In this document: one piece after another, positions 1 through 8,874 of the stretch
Position numbering within the stretch: position 1 is the stretch's first letter
How the letters are laid out: every line of letters begins with the position of its first letter
From: Streptomyces sp. NBC_00442
GTDB taxonomy: Bacteria; Actinomycetota; Actinomycetes; Streptomycetales; Streptomycetaceae
Reading direction: 5' to 3'
Assembly: GCF_036014195.1 (NCBI RefSeq)
Contig: NZ_CP107918.1
Span: 1,860,001 to 1,924,000, forward strand
Length of the DNA stretch: 64,000 bases
Position numbers and translations under genes: made by a program
The notes under the pieces: generated by a model
Told to the model about the DNA's origin: nothing
What the model saw: the letters and a program-made list of their open reading frames with translations, nothing else
The model's database searches: none

Positions 1-1
1 C

Positions 2-535
2 GCGGGTCTGATGCTCTACTCGATGGGGCTCGACCTCGACGCGATCCTGCCGCGCGCCTCGCGCACCCAGGCGACGTTCGCGGTGGCGGGCGTCGCGACG
101 CTGTGCGTGTTCGCGGGGCACTTCGCCTGGGACGCCCAGGCCGCGATGACCTCGTTCGTCCTGCTGCTCACGGCGATCGGCACGCCCTGGGCGGTGATCA
201 CCCTGATCGGTTTCGTGCGCTGTCGCGGTGTGTACGACGCGGACGCCCTCCAGGTCTTCAACCGCCGCTCCCGGGGCGGCATTTACTGGTACCGCTCGGG
301 CTGGAACCCGCGCGCGGTGATCTCCTGGGCGCTCGGCGCGGGCGTCGGTCTGCTGGCCGTGTCGCTGCCGAACTACCAGGGACCGATCCTGAGTTGGACC
401 GGCGGCGTGGACTGCAGCTTCCTGTTGTCGGGCGTGGTGGGGGGCCTTGCGTACCTGGGCCTGACCGCGCGCCCCCGGCCGGCCGAAAAGGCCGCCCCGG
501 AGCTTGAGTCCGAGGCGGCCCTGGCCGAGAGCTGA
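2..535 (+). CDS. NCS1-family nucleobase/cation permease, C-terminal part (5' partial)
   Basis: The frame is open to the left edge, so the N-terminal two thirds lie outside the window. The visible end begins with GLMLYSMGLDLDAILPR, which resembles the late transmembrane segments of cytosine/purine permeases of the NCS1 (codB-like) family. About four hydrophobic helices follow, then a charged Ala/Glu-rich cytoplasmic tail of about 25 residues. The family imports purines, pyrimidines or allantoin with a cation; the substrate cannot be read from this fragment. It converges on ilvE, with a GC-rich hairpin in the 49-bp gap. Confidence 0.75.
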   Translation, partial: AGLMLYSMGLDLDAILPRASRTQATFAVAGVATLCVFAGHFAWDAQAAMTSFVLLLTAIGTPWAVITLIGFVRCRGVYDADALQVFNRRSRGGIYWYRSGWNPRAVISWALGAGVGLLAVSLPNYQGPILSWTGGVDCSFLLSGVVGGLAYLGLTARPRPAEKAAPELESEAALAES

Positions 536-563
536 GCGCCGCGGCGCGGCAACGCGGGGGTTC

Positions 564-578
564 GGGGGCCGAGCCCCC
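564..578. terminator. hairpin between convergent permease and ilvE
   Basis: A six-base-pair stem GGGGGC/GCCCCC with a three-base loop sits between the permease stop (535) and the ilvE stop (585). There is no clear U tract on either side. A GC-rich hairpin between convergent genes is typical of Streptomyces bidirectional terminators. Confidence 0.55.
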
Positions 579-584
579 AAGAAC

Positions 585-1685
585 CTAGCCCAGCGGGTGC
601 ATCCACCCGTGCGGGTCCGGGGCCGCCCCGGTCTGGAGGTCGAGCAGCGCCTTGCGGAGCTTCATGGTGACCTCGCCCGGCTCGCCGTCGCCCTGCGTCC
701 AGTTGTGGCGGGCCGACTTCACCAAGCCGACCGGGGTGATCACCGCAGCGGTGCCGCAGGCGAAGACCTCGGTCAGGGTGCCGTTCTCGTTGTCCCGCTT
801 CCACTCCTCCGTGGTGATCCGGCCCTCGACGGCCTCGTACCCGAGGTCGCGGGCGATCTTCAGGAGGGAGTCACGCGTGATGCCGGGAAGGAGCGAGCCG
901 GTCAGCTCGGGCGTGACGATCTTCTGCGTGCCGTCCTCCTGGGCGTACACGAAGTACAGGTTCATGCCGCCCATTTCCTCGATCCAGCGGTGCTCGACCG
1001 CGTCCAGCCAGACCACCTGGTCGCAGCCGTGCTGGGCGGCCTCGGCCTGGGCGACGAGCGAGGCCGCGTAGTTGCCGCCGGTCTTGGCGGCGCCGGTGCC
1101 GCCCTTGACCGCGCGCACGTACTCCTCGGACAGCCAGACCGAGACGGGCTTCACGCCGCCGGGGAAGTAGGCGCCTGCCGGGGAGGCGATCACGATGAAC
1201 AGGTACTCGTTGGCCGGCTTCACGCCGAGGCCGACCTCGGTCGCGATCATGAAGGGGCGCAGGTAGAGGGAGGCCTCGCCGGAGGACGGGACCCACGCCT
1301 TGTCCTGCTGGATCAGCGCGTCGCACGCGGCGATGAAGAGGTCGGTGGGCAGTGCGGGCATCGCGATGCGGCGCGCGGAGTTCTGGAAGCGCTCGGCGTT
1401 GGCCTCGGGCCGGAAGGTGGCGACCGTGCCGTCGGGCTGGCGGTAGGCCTTCAGGCCCTCGAAGATCGTCTGCGCGTAGTGCAGCGTCATGTTCGCCGGG
1501 TCCATCGACAGCGGTGCGTACGGCACGAGCTGGGCGTCGTGCCAGCCGCGGCCCTCGGTCCAGCGGACCGTCACCATGTTGTCGGTGAAGTGGCGGCCGA
1601 AACCGGGGCTGGCCAGAATCGCCTCGCGCTCCGCGTCGGACAGCGGGTGCGAGGTGGGCTTGAGCTCGATCGTGGGCGTCGTCAT
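585..1685 (-). CDS. ilvE: branched-chain amino acid aminotransferase
   Basis: 366 residues of a fold type IV PLP enzyme that catalyses the last, reversible transamination giving Leu, Ile and Val. The FEGLKAYR motif (residues 75-82) and the AAKTGGNYAAS segment with the likely PLP lysine near residue 201 are characteristic, and the full family length is present. I chose ATG at 1685 because MTTPTIELKPTSHPLSD is the usual Streptomyces N-terminus and an AAGGA-like site lies upstream; the open frame runs on to 1850 without support. It follows leuB on the same strand at a distance of 238 bp, with a terminator-like hairpin between them, so it probably has its own promoter. Confidence 0.97.
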   Translation of the reverse strand: MTTPTIELKPTSHPLSDAEREAILASPGFGRHFTDNMVTVRWTEGRGWHDAQLVPYAPLSMDPANMTLHYAQTIFEGLKAYRQPDGTVATFRPEANAERFQNSARRIAMPALPTDLFIAACDALIQQDKAWVPSSGEASLYLRPFMIATEVGLGVKPANEYLFIVIASPAGAYFPGGVKPVSVWLSEEYVRAVKGGTGAAKTGGNYAASLVAQAEAAQHGCDQVVWLDAVEHRWIEEMGGMNLYFVYAQEDGTQKIVTPELTGSLLPGITRDSLLKIARDLGYEAVEGRITTEEWKRDNENGTLTEVFACGTAAVITPVGLVKSARHNWTQGDGEPGEVTMKLRKALLDLQTGAAPDPHGWMHPLG

Positions 1686-1869
1686 GAGTGCTGTGTCCTT
1701 CACCGGTGGATAGTGACGGACCGCGCTCACGCCGCTGCCTGTTGCTGGACGTCCGAGCTGCTCCGCATGCCGCGGCCCACGTCCGATTATCGCTCTTGGC
1801 GGGCCTTGGACATAACGGTGTGATGTGCGGTCCGGGATTGATGGTGTCACCCGGTGGCCGCATGCGGAA

Positions 1870-1901
1870 AGCCGCCGGGTGCTCGAAGCGGCCCGGCGGC
1901 T
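1870..1901 (-). terminator. leuB terminator hairpin
   Basis: A perfect 10-bp stem AGCCGCCGGG/CCCGGCGGCT with a 12-nt loop that can pair further (GCT/AGC) lies 23 bp beyond the leuB stop. No U tract follows. It separates leuB from ilvE. Confidence 0.65.
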
Positions 1902-1923
1902 GTTACGCGTGTTCCGCCGGGCG

Positions 1924-2973
1924 CTAGCCGGCTACTCGTGCGGCGAGCGCGTCGCCGATCTCGTCCGTGGTGCGGACCGAGCCGCCGCGGGCGGCCAGGT
2001 CCTCGGAGACGGCGGTCTCGATGCGGGCCGCCTCGGACTCGTGGCCGAGGTGGCGCAGGAGCAGCGCGACGGACAGGACGGTGGCCGACGGGTCGGCCTT
2101 GCCCTGGCCCGCGATGTCCGGGGCGGAGCCGTGCACCGGCTCGAACATCGACGGGAACTCGCCGCTCGGGTTGATGTTGCCCGATGCCGCGACGCCGATA
2201 CCGCCGGAGACGGCCGCCGCGAGGTCGGTGATGATGTCGCCGAAGAGGTTGTCGGTGACGATCACGTCGAACCGCGCGGGGTCGGTGACGAGGAAGATCG
2301 TCGCCGCGTCCACGTGCAGATAGTCGGTGGTGACGTCGGGGAACTCCTTGGCCACCGCGTTGAAGACGTTGGTCCACAGGTGACCGGCGTAGGCCAGCAC
2401 GTTGTTCTTGTGGACGAGCGTCAGCTTCTTGCGCGGACGGGCCTGGGCGCGGGCGAAGGCGTCACGGACCACGCGCTCGACACCGAAGGCGGTGTTGACC
2501 GAGACCTCGGTGGCGACCTCGTGCGGCGTGCCGGTACGGATCGAGCCGCCGTTGCCGGTGTAGGGACCCTCGGTGCCCTCGCGCACGACGATGAAGTCGA
2601 TCTCGGGCTGGCCGGCGAGCGGGGTGGCGACGCCGGGAAGCAGCCTGCTGGGGCGGAGGTTGACGTAGTGGTCGAAGAGGAAGCGGAGCTTCAGCAGGAA
2701 GCCGCGCTCCAGGACGCCGGACGGGACCGAGGGGTCGCCGATCGCGCCGAGCAGGATCGCGTCGTGCTGCTTGAGCTCGGTGACATCGGCGTCGGTGAGG
2801 GTCTCACCGGTGGCGCGGTAGCGCCGGGCACCGAAGTCGAACTCCCTGGTCTCCAGCTTCACGTCCTGCGGGAGGACGGCTCGGAGAACCTTCAGGCCCT
2901 GGGCCACGACCTCCTGGCCGATGCCGTCACCGGGGATCACTGCGAGATTGATGCTGCGAGAACTTGCCGACAT
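1924..2973 (-). CDS. leuB: 3-isopropylmalate dehydrogenase
   Basis: 349 residues of an isocitrate/isopropylmalate dehydrogenase fold. It oxidatively decarboxylates 3-isopropylmalate to 2-oxoisocaproate with NAD in leucine synthesis. Visible landmarks are the N-terminal [13 protein letters not shown], the substrate arginine region LRPSRLLPG, and the metal-binding [13 protein letters not shown]. The shorter actinobacterial form is typical. The ATG start is the family start. The next gene on its upstream side is divergent, and a 13-bp palindrome (3004-3016) lies in the shared promoter region. Confidence 0.97.
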   Translation of the reverse strand: MSASSRSINLAVIPGDGIGQEVVAQGLKVLRAVLPQDVKLETREFDFGARRYRATGETLTDADVTELKQHDAILLGAIGDPSVPSGVLERGFLLKLRFLFDHYVNLRPSRLLPGVATPLAGQPEIDFIVVREGTEGPYTGNGGSIRTGTPHEVATEVSVNTAFGVERVVRDAFARAQARPRKKLTLVHKNNVLAYAGHLWTNVFNAVAKEFPDVTTDYLHVDAATIFLVTDPARFDVIVTDNLFGDIITDLAAAVSGGIGVAASGNINPSGEFPSMFEPVHGSAPDIAGQGKADPSATVLSVALLLRHLGHESEAARIETAVSEDLAARGGSVRTTDEIGDALAARVAG

Positions 2974-3003
2974 GGGGCGACCCTACTCGCCGTCCCAGCC
3001 CCT

Positions 3004-3016
3004 GACACCCGGTGTC
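3004..3016. promoter_or_regulatory. palindrome in the leuB / phosphatase intergenic region
   Basis: GACACC-C-GGTGTC is a perfect 6-bp inverted repeat around one base, 31 bp upstream of the leuB start. Its place suggests an operator; the regulator is unknown. Confidence 0.35.
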
Positions 3017-3063
3017 CGGAGTATGGACAAGCCGGTGCCGGCCGGGGAGTCGCGTAGGCAGTT

Positions 3064-3085
3064 GTACGCCCGGAGTTCACCTCGC
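3064..3085 (+). promoter_or_regulatory. PHO-box-like direct repeat before the exported phosphatase
   Basis: Two 11-nt units in tandem, GTACGCCCGGA and GTTCACCTCGC. The second carries the exact GTTCACC core known for Streptomyces PhoP boxes and the first matches 5 of 7 core positions. The site is 41 bp upstream of the phosphatase ATG. A role in phosphate-starvation control is an inference from spacing, sequence and gene function. Confidence 0.45.
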
Positions 3086-3125
3086 GGAGAAGATGCCGTC
3101 GATTGGGTGGAGGACGTTTTCGGCC

Positions 3126-4700
3126 ATGGACATCCCCAGATTCGGCATCCCTGACAAGCTCGCCGAGCGCATGAGCATGGCCGAGCAGCACGAGTACCTG
3201 CGGAGCAAGCTGAGCCGGCGCGGTGTGCTGCGCACCACCGCGGCCACGGCCGCCGTCGCCGGTGCGGGCCTCGCGACCGCCGGGGCGGCCTCGCCCGCCT
3301 TCTCGGCGCCGACCGCGCTCACCTCCGCGTCGCGGCACGGCGTGGACGGCTCGCTGGCCGCGCCGTTCGGCCGCCACCTCGCGTACGGGGCCGACCCCAA
3401 GACGCAGATGCGGGTCTCCTGGCAGGTCCCGTTCGCGGTGAAGAAGCCGTACATCCGCATCGGCACGAGCCCCTGGTCGCTGAGCCGGAAGATCGACGCG
3501 GAGGTGCGCCACCTGACGACACCCGCACTGAACGGCGGGAAGATCGCGGCCGCCGAGCAGTTCTACGTGCACGCCGGCCTCGACCGGCTGCGGCCCGGCC
3601 AGACGTACTACTACGGGGTGGGCCACGACGGCTTCGACCCGGCGGACCGGCGCAACCTCGGCACGCTCGGCACCTTCACCACCGCCCCCGCGCACGCCGA
3701 GAACTTCACCTTCACGGCCTTCGGCGACCAGGGCGTCAGCTATCACGCGCTCGGCAACGACCAGGTGATCCTGGGCCAGAACCCGTCCTTCCACCTGCAC
3801 GCCGGCGACATCTGCTACGCCGACCCGTCCGGTTCGGGCCAGTCCTCGGACCAGTACGACGCGCGCACCTGGGACCAGTTCCTGGCGCAGACGGAGTCGG
3901 TGGCCAAGACGGTGCCGTGGATGGTCACGACCGGCAACCACGACATGGAGGCCTGGTACTCGCCGCAGGGCTACGGCGGCCAGAACGCCCGCTGGTCGCT
4001 GCCGGCCAACGGCCCGGACCCGGTGAACCAGCCCGGTGTGTACTCGTTCGTGCACGGCAACGTGGGCGTGATCGCCCTGGACGCCAACGACGTCTCCTAC
4101 GAGATCCCCGCCAACTTCGGCATCAGCGGCGGCAAGCAGACGACGTGGCTGGACAAGCGGCTCGGAGAGCTGCGTGCCAACCACGCCGTCGACTTCATCG
4201 TGGTGTTCTTCCACCACTGCGCGTTCTCCACGACGAGCTCGCACGCCTCGGAGGGGGGCGTGCGCGACGCGTGGGTGCCCCTGTTCGAGAAGCACCAGGT
4301 GGACCTGGTGATCAACGGCCACAACCACGTGTACGAGCGCACCGACGCCATCAAGGGCAACAAGGTGGGCCGCAAGGTCGCGATCGGCGAGCGCACCGAC
4401 CCGACGCGGGACGGCATCGTGTACGTGACGGCCGGCGCCGCGGGCCGCTCGCTCTACAGCTTCCCGGTGCCCGACTCGTACGAGGGCCACGTCGCGGACC
4501 GCGACAGCGTGGACACCTACCACTGGGTCAAGGGCGGCGCGAAGGTCACCGAGACCGTGGAGTGGTCCCGCGTGCGCTACACCAACTACTCGTTCCTCGC
4601 GGTGCAGGTCGAGACCGGCCGCCACCCGAGCATGAAGGTCAGCGCGCTCGCCGAGACGGGCGAGCGCATCGACCACTTCGAGATCCGGCGCGGCCGGTAA
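3126..4700 (+). CDS. Tat-exported purple-acid-phosphatase-like metallophosphoesterase
   Basis: 524 residues. SRRGVLR at 30-36 followed by an Ala-rich hydrophobic stretch is a twin-arginine signal. An Fn3-like purple acid phosphatase N-domain (about 80-190) precedes the calcineurin-like fold. The dimetal ligands of this family are visible: Asp201 (FGDQG), Asp228 and Tyr231 (GDICYAD), Asn271-His272 (GNHD), the His pair in VFFHHC (363-364), and GHNH (399-402). It probably frees phosphate from organic esters outside the cell. ATG at 3126 keeps the family N-terminus; an upstream in-frame start at 3012 is less likely because it would swallow the PHO-box-like repeat. Confidence 0.9.
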   Translation: MDIPRFGIPDKLAERMSMAEQHEYLRSKLSRRGVLRTTAATAAVAGAGLATAGAASPAFSAPTALTSASRHGVDGSLAAPFGRHLAYGADPKTQMRVSWQVPFAVKKPYIRIGTSPWSLSRKIDAEVRHLTTPALNGGKIAAAEQFYVHAGLDRLRPGQTYYYGVGHDGFDPADRRNLGTLGTFTTAPAHAENFTFTAFGDQGVSYHALGNDQVILGQNPSFHLHAGDICYADPSGSGQSSDQYDARTWDQFLAQTESVAKTVPWMVTTGNHDMEAWYSPQGYGGQNARWSLPANGPDPVNQPGVYSFVHGNVGVIALDANDVSYEIPANFGISGGKQTTWLDKRLGELRANHAVDFIVVFFHHCAFSTTSSHASEGGVRDAWVPLFEKHQVDLVINGHNHVYERTDAIKGNKVGRKVAIGERTDPTRDGIVYVTAGAAGRSLYSFPVPDSYEGHVADRDSVDTYHWVKGGAKVTETVEWSRVRYTNYSFLAVQVETGRHPSMKVSALAETGERIDHFEIRRGR

Positions 4701-4707
4701 CCGGCCG
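4691..4707 (+). terminator. palindrome across the phosphatase stop codon
   Basis: CGGCCGGT-A-ACCGGCCG overlaps the TAA stop and can fold as CGGCCG/CGGCCG with a five-base loop. It may act as a terminator or 3' stabiliser; no U tract is present. Confidence 0.35.
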
Positions 4708-4724
4708 GCTCGTGGCAGCGGGCC

Positions 4725-4853
4725 TCAGTGCCCGGTGGCGCCGCCGTTGTCCCTGCGGTCCAGCGCACGCTGGAGGGCTGCGGCGGCGTTCTTGCGGTCG
4801 GACTCGCTGCTGCGCGAAGAGTGACGGACTCGGCGGGCGGGCTGCTTGACCAT
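4725..4853 (-). CDS. conserved small basic protein (42 aa)
   Basis: 42 residues beginning MVKQPARRVRH and ending ALQRALDRRDNGGATGH. The C-terminal NAAAALQRALDRRDNGG segment is, as I remember, a recurrent small Streptomyces protein of unknown function. A GAGGAG site lies about 10 nt upstream of the ATG. The protein is rich in Arg and Ser with one predicted amphipathic helix and no membrane segment. The frame extends to 4967 without a better start. Function is unknown. Confidence 0.6.
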   Translation of the reverse strand: MVKQPARRVRHSSRSSESDRKNAAAALQRALDRRDNGGATGH

Positions 4854-5046
4854 GGGGATTCGACTCCTCTGCTGGGAGGTCCGGGGACGGGCCCCGGCGG
4901 ATGCAGTGAGGTGCCGGAAGGGGCGGGGAGCGCGGCCGCAGGGGTTGCCTGCCTCGGGGCACTGCACTCACGACCGCCCTTCGCTGGATCAGCGAGACGT
5001 TCGGCTTCTACAAAGCTAAGCGCTGCCCTGGAGTCTGTCTCTACAA

Positions 5047-6486
5047 TTACTCGGACTTCCTACTATCTGAGACGGCGACCCCCGCCCGGCCCGGCAGCGC
5101 GGGCTCGGCGCGTCGGGTACGGACCGCGTCGCCGGCCCCGCTGCGCAGCCGCAGCGCACCCAGCGCGGGGAGCAGGCAGAACGCGCCGAGCAGGCAGAAC
5201 GCCACCGCGTAGGCGTGGGGCGGTGTGTCCTGGAGGGCGCCGCCCAGGCGCAGCGCGATGGTGGCGACGGCGACGGCGAGCCCCGCCGCGAGCTGGTTGG
5301 CGGTCGCGGACAGCGCGTTGGCGTCGCGCAGCCGCTCGGGTGCCACCTCGCTGAAGGCGATGGTCGAGTAGCAGGTGAGGCCGAGCGAGCGGGCGGCGCC
5401 GCCGAGCGTGACGAGGGCGGCGGTCACGGCGAGCGGGGTCGACGCGGTGAGCAGGGCGCAGCCCGCGACGGCGACGGCGAGCCCGACCGTGGCGACGAGC
5501 AGCAGCGGGCGGAACCCGAAGCGGTTGATCAGCGGGGTGGTCGCGGGCTTGATCCCGATGTTGCCGACGAAGACGAACAGCACCACCGCGCCGGACTTCA
5601 CCGCGCTCCATCCGAACACCTCCTGGAACAGCAGGGGCAGCAGGAAGGGCATGGAGCCGACGACGATCCAGAAGAGCGAGCCGCCGTTCACGGCGGCCCG
5701 GAAGGTCGTCACGTCGAGGGTGCGCAGATTGACCAGCGGGTGGGCGGTGCGCAGCAGATGACGTCCGGCGGCGCCGAGCGCGAGGACGGCGAGCGCCCCG
5801 ACGCCGGCCGGTGCCTCCCATCCGCTGTCGGTCTCGGCGACCAGGTGGGCGGCCCAGGTGAGGGCGGCGAGCCCGGTGCAGCTGAGCAGCACGCCGGGGA
5901 TGTCGAGCGGGGGCGGGGTGGCGGTGGGCCCGGCCGCGACCAGACGCCGGGCGACGACGAAGGCGGCCGCCCCCAGGGGCAGGTTGACGAGGAACATCCA
6001 GTGCCAGCTCGCGTACGTGGTGAGGACGCCGCCGAGCAGAGGAGCGACGACGGGGGCCATCAGGCCCGGCCACACGATGTACGCCATGATCTTCGGTATG
6101 TCGGTCCTGGCGGCCCCGGCGAGCACCAGGAGCCGGCCGACCGGGACCATCAGGGCGCCGCCCGCTCCTTGCAGGACGCGCATCGCGACGAGCATGCCGA
6201 GGCTGCCGCTCGCGGCGCAGCCCGCCGAGGCGAGCGTGAACAGGACGATGGCGGTGAGGAAGATCCGCCGGGCGCCGTAGCGGGCGGTGAGCCAGCCGCT
6301 GAGCGGTATGAGCACGGCGAGGGTCAGCAGATAGACGGTGACGACCAGGCCGACCGAGGTGGGCGTTGTGTCGAGGGAGGCCGCCATCCGCGGGGCGGCG
6401 GTGGCCACGATGGTGCCGTCGAGCATCTCCATGAAGAAGCAGCCGGCGACGAGCAGGGCGGTGGTGCGCTGTCGGGTGTCGAGCAT
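5047..6486 (-). CDS. MFS drug transporter, DHA2-like
   Basis: 479 residues, very hydrophobic, with 12 to 14 predicted helices. The start FMEMLDGTIVATAAPRMAASLD matches motif D1 of DHA2-type proton-coupled multidrug exporters, and SGWLTARYGARRIFL is the loop 2-3 MFS motif A. An Arg-rich tail (about 455-479) is cytoplasmic. ATG at 6486 is chosen because the family motif begins 20 residues later; the frame continues upstream only through the divergent gene. It shares a 93-bp promoter region with the divergent LysR gene, which probably controls it. The substrate cannot be predicted. Confidence 0.9.
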   Translation of the reverse strand: MLDTRQRTTALLVAGCFFMEMLDGTIVATAAPRMAASLDTTPTSVGLVVTVYLLTLAVLIPLSGWLTARYGARRIFLTAIVLFTLASAGCAASGSLGMLVAMRVLQGAGGALMVPVGRLLVLAGAARTDIPKIMAYIVWPGLMAPVVAPLLGGVLTTYASWHWMFLVNLPLGAAAFVVARRLVAAGPTATPPPLDIPGVLLSCTGLAALTWAAHLVAETDSGWEAPAGVGALAVLALGAAGRHLLRTAHPLVNLRTLDVTTFRAAVNGGSLFWIVVGSMPFLLPLLFQEVFGWSAVKSGAVVLFVFVGNIGIKPATTPLINRFGFRPLLLVATVGLAVAVAGCALLTASTPLAVTAALVTLGGAARSLGLTCYSTIAFSEVAPERLRDANALSATANQLAAGLAVAVATIALRLGGALQDTPPHAYAVAFCLLGAFCLLPALGALRLRSGAGDAVRTRRAEPALPGRAGVAVSDSRKSE

Positions 6487-6579
6487 GGGATCAGCGTGCT
6501 GGGACTCCACTGCTGCATACAAGGTCTGAATTGGCAGCCGAGCCGTGCGCGAGACGCACCATTCGGCCATACTGCCTCC

Positions 6580-7548
6580 ATGCAACAGCTGCCGGACATG
6601 AATCTGCTGCCCTCGCTCGACGCCCTGCTGCGGGCGGGAAGCGTGGCGGGGGCCGCGGCCGAGATGCGCATCTCGCCGTCCGCGATGAGCCGGACCCTGG
6701 GGCGGCTGCGCCGGGTGGTGGGCGACGAGCTGCTCGTGCCGTCGGGGCGGGGCCTCGTCCTGACGCCGCGCGCCCGCGAACTCCGGCCGCGCGCGGAGGC
6801 GGCCCTGGCGTCCGCGCTGGCCGCGCTGCGCCCGCCGACCGAGCTCGAACTGACCACCCTGCAAAGGGAGTTCACGATCCGGTCCAACGACGGCGTGGCC
6901 GTCATCTTTGGCTCGGTGCTCACCGAGCGGGTGATGCGCGAGGCACCCCGGGTGCGGCTTCGGATGCTGCCCGAGGGCGACGAGAACCCGGCCGACCTGC
7001 GGGACCTGGTCGACCTGGATGTCGGGCAGATGGGCGAGCTGCCGCACGACATCCGCACCGAGCCCCTCGGCGAGTACGGCTACGTGGCGGTGGCGCGGGC
7101 CGACGGGCCGTACGCGGACGAGCGGCTCACCCCGGAGCGGTTCGCGGCCCTCCCCCACATCACCGTCACCCGGCGCGGCCGGGTGCGCAGCGTCGTCGAC
7201 GAGCGGCTCGCCGAACTCGGCCTGACCCGCGACGTGCTGGCCACCGCGCCGACCTACACGGCGGCCTGCTTCTTCGCGCTGCGTTCGGACGCCCTCGCCC
7301 TGGTGCCGCGACAGTTCGCCCTGGAGGCGGCCCGCGCGATGCCGCTCGCGGTCCTCGACATCCCGCTCGACCTGCCGGCCAATCCGTTCGTGCAGGCCTG
7401 GCACGTCCGGGTCGACGCGGACCCGGCCCACCGGTGGCTGCGGGGCGCCCTGGCGGAGATCGTGACGGAACTCGGCGGGGCGGAGCGGCCGGGCGCCCGA
7501 CCCCACCGGAAGCGGACACCTCGCCCCGCACACGACTCCGCCATCTAG
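6580..7548 (+). CDS. LysR-family transcriptional regulator
   Basis: 322 residues. Residues about 5-62 form the winged HTH (LPSLDALLRAGSVAGAAAEMRISPSAMSRTLGRLRRVVGDELLVPSGRGL), followed by a periplasmic-binding-like effector domain. The start MQQLPDMNLLPSL is the natural beginning of the HTH; the open frame 1.3 kb further upstream is antisense to the MFS gene. It is divergent from the MFS exporter, the classic LysR arrangement. The effector is unknown. Confidence 0.92.
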   Translation: MQQLPDMNLLPSLDALLRAGSVAGAAAEMRISPSAMSRTLGRLRRVVGDELLVPSGRGLVLTPRARELRPRAEAALASALAALRPPTELELTTLQREFTIRSNDGVAVIFGSVLTERVMREAPRVRLRMLPEGDENPADLRDLVDLDVGQMGELPHDIRTEPLGEYGYVAVARADGPYADERLTPERFAALPHITVTRRGRVRSVVDERLAELGLTRDVLATAPTYTAACFFALRSDALALVPRQFALEAARAMPLAVLDIPLDLPANPFVQAWHVRVDADPAHRWLRGALAEIVTELGGAERPGARPHRKRTPRPAHDSAI

Positions 7549-7565
7549 GTTGCATTCCTACCTAG
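7545..7565. promoter_or_regulatory. inverted repeat upstream of padR
   Basis: CTAGGT-N9-ACCTAG lies 20-40 bp upstream of the padR ATG and overlaps the LysR stop codon. PadR dimers bind inverted repeats of similar geometry, usually in their own promoter, so this may be the autoregulatory operator. Confidence 0.45.
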
Positions 7566-7584
7566 GTGGTGCTGGAATACACGC

Positions 7585-7932
7585 ATGGCCGCAGACCGCA
7601 GATCCAGCTGGCTCAAGGGTGTCCTCGACCTCCTCGTCCTGTCCTGCCTCACCGGGGGTGAGAGCTACGGGTACGAGATCTCCAAGGCACTCACCGCCGC
7701 GGGGCTCGGCGACATCAAGGGCGGCACCCTCTATCCCGTGCTCAACCGCCTGGAGGAGGCCGGCCTCGCGGTCGGTGAATTCCGGGCCGCCGAGCGCGGG
7801 CCGGGCCGCCGCTACTACCGGCTGACCGACGAGGGCCGGCGTGCCCTCGTCGAACAGGGCGCCGCCTGGGGGGAGTTCCACTCGGCGGTCACGGCCATGC
7901 TCACCAGCACACTTCCAGGGGGACCAGCGTGA
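7585..7932 (+). CDS. PadR-family transcriptional regulator
   Basis: 115 residues, almost entirely the PadR winged helix: LKGVLDLLVLSCLTGGESYGYEISKAL, then GTLYPVLNRLEEAGLA and GPGRRYYRLTDEGRRAL. The short C-terminal helix for dimerisation is present. Its stop overlaps the GTG start of the next gene by four bases, so the two are translationally coupled. PadR regulators of this type often repress the membrane protein encoded behind them. Confidence 0.94.
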   Translation: MAADRRSSWLKGVLDLLVLSCLTGGESYGYEISKALTAAGLGDIKGGTLYPVLNRLEEAGLAVGEFRAAERGPGRRYYRLTDEGRRALVEQGAAWGEFHSAVTAMLTSTLPGGPA

Positions 7933-8672
7933 ACACCGAATACTTCGCGGAACTGAGCCGGCTGCTCGTGGCGCGCGGCATGCCGGACCAGGAGGCGGCG
8001 GCGACCGTCGCCGACCTCACCGGCTACCTCACCGAGTCCGGTAAGCCCGACGCCCGCGAGGAGTTCGGCCCGCCGGAGGCCTTCGCGGACCGGCTCACCC
8101 GGGACCACGACGGCGAGCGGCCCGAGGCCGGCGGCGAGACGTGGAAGTGGACCAGCGACATCTACACCGACCGGCTGCTCCTCAATCGGTACGGGGCCGA
8201 GGGCTGGGAGGTCGAGGGGCTCGACTTCGTCGGCCGCTTCGTGTGCCGTCGCACCCCCGGCGCCGCGATGCGCTGGGAGTACCGGCGCGAGAGCGCGCAC
8301 GGCGCGAAGCAACGCGAGGAACTGACCGCCGGTCTTGAGCCGGACGGCTGGGAGCCGTGCGGGCGCTGGCTGCACATGACCTACTTCAAGCGCCCGCTCG
8401 CGGCCAGCACGGGTCCGGCCGCCGACCTGGCCGCGACGCCGCCGCCGCCGGCCCGGCACCTGTTCTTCAGCACCAAGTTCCGGGGTCTGGTCGCCGTGTT
8501 CGCGGTGTCGGTGGTGGTGTTCGCGCTCGCCCTGGGCTTCGACGTGGTCGACGCGATCGACCTGCACCGGCCGGCGGTCTACCTCGCCGTCCTGGGCGCG
8601 GCGGCCGGTGGCGTGCTGTTCGGCTGGTACGGGGTCAGGCGGGACATCGCCAACGGCGTCGAGAGCCGCTGA
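7929..8672 (+). CDS. HAAS-domain-like membrane protein
   Basis: 247 residues. The first 65 residues (FAELSRLLVARGMPDQEAAATVADLTGYLTES...FGPPEAFADRL) resemble the helical HAAS signalling domain that usually follows PadR genes. A cytoplasmic alpha/beta stretch rich in Trp and Arg (about 70-155) comes next; it may be DUF2812-like. Two transmembrane helices lie near 178-197 and 210-232. Starts with GTG overlapping padR. Probably a membrane-linked partner of the PadR regulator; no catalytic motif is visible. Confidence 0.8.
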   Translation: MNTEYFAELSRLLVARGMPDQEAAATVADLTGYLTESGKPDAREEFGPPEAFADRLTRDHDGERPEAGGETWKWTSDIYTDRLLLNRYGAEGWEVEGLDFVGRFVCRRTPGAAMRWEYRRESAHGAKQREELTAGLEPDGWEPCGRWLHMTYFKRPLAASTGPAADLAATPPPPARHLFFSTKFRGLVAVFAVSVVVFALALGFDVVDAIDLHRPAVYLAVLGAAAGGVLFGWYGVRRDIANGVESR

Positions 8673-8760
8673 ACCGTCGGGCGAGCCCGGCCCACCGACC
8701 GGGGTGCCGGGGTGGCGCGAAACGGATGCAAGCTCTCATCCAACCTTAAGAAACCCTGCC

Positions 8761-8782
8761 GTTGACCGAGAGTTCATAAATC
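8761..8782 (+). promoter_or_regulatory. PHO-box-like direct repeat before phospholipase C
   Basis: Two exact 11-nt steps, GTTGACCGAGA and GTTCATAAATC. Each keeps most of the GTTCACC core described for PhoP of Streptomyces. A TAGAGGT sequence 8 bp downstream could be the -10 element. The site is 92 bp upstream of the phospholipase ATG. PhoP control is inferred. Confidence 0.5.
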
Positions 8783-8874
8783 CACCCCTGTAGAGGTCTA
8801 GCTTCAGACCATTGGACGGCGCCACTCTTGCGCTCGATGTGCCGCAGGGGCACATGCGACGTGGAGGCGGGCGG

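Noticed and set aside
5215..6579. Very long open frame leading into the LysR gene (would give a 777-aa protein)
   Set aside because: The upstream part is antisense to the MFS gene and has the composition of a GC-rich shadow frame (Gly/Arg/Asp/Gln-rich). The LysR HTH begins naturally at 6580.
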